A DNA stretch of 34,806 nt, taken from positions 1 to 34,806 of the forward strand of contig WFXH01000036.1 in assembly GCA_015490715.1 (NCBI GenBank). The letters run 5' to 3'. The DNA comes from Saprospiraceae bacterium (lineage in GTDB: Bacteria > Bacteroidota > Bacteroidia > Chitinophagales > Saprospiraceae). The notes under the pieces are model-generated. The model was not told the origin of the DNA and made no database searches. It saw only the letters and a list, made by a program, of their open reading frames with translations. Position numbers and translations under genes: made by a program. Of the stretch, positions 33,864 to 34,806 are shown in pieces (position 1 is the first letter of the stretch; the number at the start of each line of letters is the position of its first letter).

Positions 33864-34122
33864 AAAGCTAATTTGATTTTAATATTTCTATGTAAATATA
33901 ACCCACTTGTCAAGATACATGGTGCACGCAGCCACCGATAACTTCATCATGCAATCAAAGCAATGATAAAGCTCACAATCTCCAAAAACCCACCTCAGCA
34001 GAGTTGATAAAGTTGCGATCGGCACGATAACATCTCCAACCCACCCTATAGATAGCTTCTGTCACGGACATTCATCCCATGTCAGTATCTCATTCTGATT
34101 TCTCACGCATAAACCCTACTGA
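33864..34122. other. 259-base non-coding gap between the two defence genes
   Basis: No reading frame longer than about 25 codons is found on the minus strand. A TATATTTA -7-like box (33893-33900, minus) lies 30 bases before the DUF499 ATG. Two imperfect direct repeats occur: ATCTCCAAAAACCCACC at 33978-33994 and ATCTCCAACCCACC at 34032-34045, plus two GATAAAG copies. The gap is odd for genes usually packed together. It may be a decayed remnant; I see no intact element. Confidence 0.4.
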
Positions 34123-34806
34123 CTATTCTTCACTGCCATCGAAATCCATTTCTCTCTGCATACCATGTGTTTTATCAAAGTAAAACGATGCTCTACTACC
34201 CAAAAAGCCTTCCAATAGTTTGCGCTCCTTACTCTCCATGGGGAGTGTCTCGGCGATGGCCTGGGCCACTCGAAAAAAGGCATCGTTGGTATGGTATCCC
34301 GTTTGATATAGTGTTTGAGGTATTAAATGTCGTCGCCCATCCGACCAAAGCTTGACCACCTTGTGGAGTACATCAATCAATTCTTTCGCATCCTCGAGAT
34401 CATCGTGTTTTCGCTCCTGTGGGCCGAGCAGGCGGATAAGGTTTTTGTCCTTTTGGATAAATCCGCGGTTCCACTCCCGTTCCAGATCGACTCCGGCGGT
34501 TTGTGCGAGCTTGCGCGCATCGTCAAACTGTAAGGCTCTCTCCTTATAGGCCCATCGCCAGAGCAGGTAGAACTTCGTCAATGGAGAGAGTTCGCCTGCG
34601 AGGCCGTTGTGGAGGATTTGACGCACGGCGTGATCCGTCACTACCTGCCGTACGTAGTCCAAAAGCGCGGAGATGGGCACTTCATTGCCTTCGTTGTCCA
34701 ACACCCTGCGGTACTTGCCGAAGATTTCGATGGCAGCGCCAAAGGCGGAGATGAGATAGTCTGCTCCGCTCAATCCCTCCTTCCACAACATCTCCAACCT
34801 CCGAGG
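34123..34806 (-). CDS. C-terminal part of a DUF1156 adenine-specific DNA methylase (5' truncated by window)
   Basis: The frame is open to the window edge at 34806; the TTG at 34797 is internal. The last ~227 residues are visible. They match the DUF1156 C-terminal region: LSGADYLISAFGAAIEIFGKYRRVLDNEGN, LLDYVRQVVTDHAVRQILHNG, SPLTKFYLLWRWAYKERALQFDDARKLAQTAGVDLEREW, LLGPQERK, and FFRVAQAIAETLPMESKERKLLEGFL. The methylase catalytic motifs (FxGxG and DPPY) would lie upstream, outside the window. The protein modifies DNA in a DUF499-DUF1156 anti-phage system, here encoded directly before the DUF499 gene. Whether the other usual parts (DUF3780, HerA-type helicase, nuclease) are present cannot be seen. 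Confidence 0.9.
   Translation of the reverse strand, partial: PRRLEMLWKEGLSGADYLISAFGAAIEIFGKYRRVLDNEGNEVPISALLDYVRQVVTDHAVRQILHNGLAGELSPLTKFYLLWRWAYKERALQFDDARKLAQTAGVDLEREWNRGFIQKDKNLIRLLGPQERKHDDLEDAKELIDVLHKVVKLWSDGRRHLIPQTLYQTGYHTNDAFFRVAQAIAETLPMESKERKLLEGFLGSRASFYFDKTHGMQREMDFDGSEE

Noticed and set aside
1-34806. tRNA, rRNA or CRISPR array
   Set aside because: I found no cloverleaf, rRNA segment or regularly spaced 25-40-base repeats; the GTATAAAAT element is too short and irregular for a CRISPR array.

Overview
The window looks like a chromosome segment of an aerobic, free-living Bacteroidota bacterium. The evidence is two large secreted proteins with type IX secretion (T9SS) C-terminal sorting domains, an ssb-gldE gene pair (GldE is a gliding-motility protein), the tiny ribosomal protein THX, a COX15-type heme A synthase, kynurenine 3-monooxygenase, TAnnTTTG promoter -7 boxes, and no clear Shine-Dalgarno signals. 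I cannot place it below phylum with confidence; a Saprospiria- or Chitinophagia-like lineage is a guess. I see no rRNA, tRNA, CRISPR array or intact transposon. No gene-free stretch exceeds 300 bases; the longest are 33864-34122, 2117-2323 and 9119-9320.

Layout. (1) 1-975 is the C-terminal part of a T9SS-secreted GEVED protein; 1052-2116 is heme A synthase. (2) 2324-7295 is a tightly packed plus-strand run: an ECF sigma factor, a membrane-anchored beta-barrel protein with an anti-sigma-like N-terminus, a magnesium-chelatase D-like AAA/VWA protein and a radical SAM enzyme. Two of its three junctions are ATGA overlaps. This is my best candidate for an undescribed system. (3) 7299-13645 is minus strand: LemA with two TPM-domain proteins, an RRM RNA-binding protein with a good terminator, and ssb-gldE-pdxH-K+ channel. 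(4) 13830-16331 is plus strand: a CNT nucleoside transporter and dihydroorotate dehydrogenase, a pyrimidine pair. (5) 16404-18491 is Fe/Mn superoxide dismutase and kynurenine monooxygenase, with an OsmC-like protein divergent from the latter. (6) 19049-25313 is a compact minus-strand cluster: coaX, an outer-membrane protein, a TPR protein, a flippase-like membrane protein, a DUF3108 protein and prmA. (7) 25443-31162 holds a DUF4056 protein, THX, a non-canonical SDR and an ~1160-residue T9SS protein with three ~240-residue SdrD/Cna-B-type modules. (8) 31245-34806 is lower in G+C by eye and carries a DUF499 ATPase and the end of a DUF1156 DNA methylase. That pair is typical of anti-phage defence islands, and this locus continues past the window edge.

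Beyond genes, an AT-rich 10-mer, GTATAAAAT followed by C or G, occurs eleven times on either strand, ten of them between genes. Chance expectation for equal base use is about 0.1 in a window this size. Three copies sit 9-11 bases upstream of start codons on the coding strand (lemA, ssb, SDR). Three other sites lie 19-36 bases after stop codons, including a near-perfect palindrome and a 20-base tandem. It is the clearest non-gene signal here.
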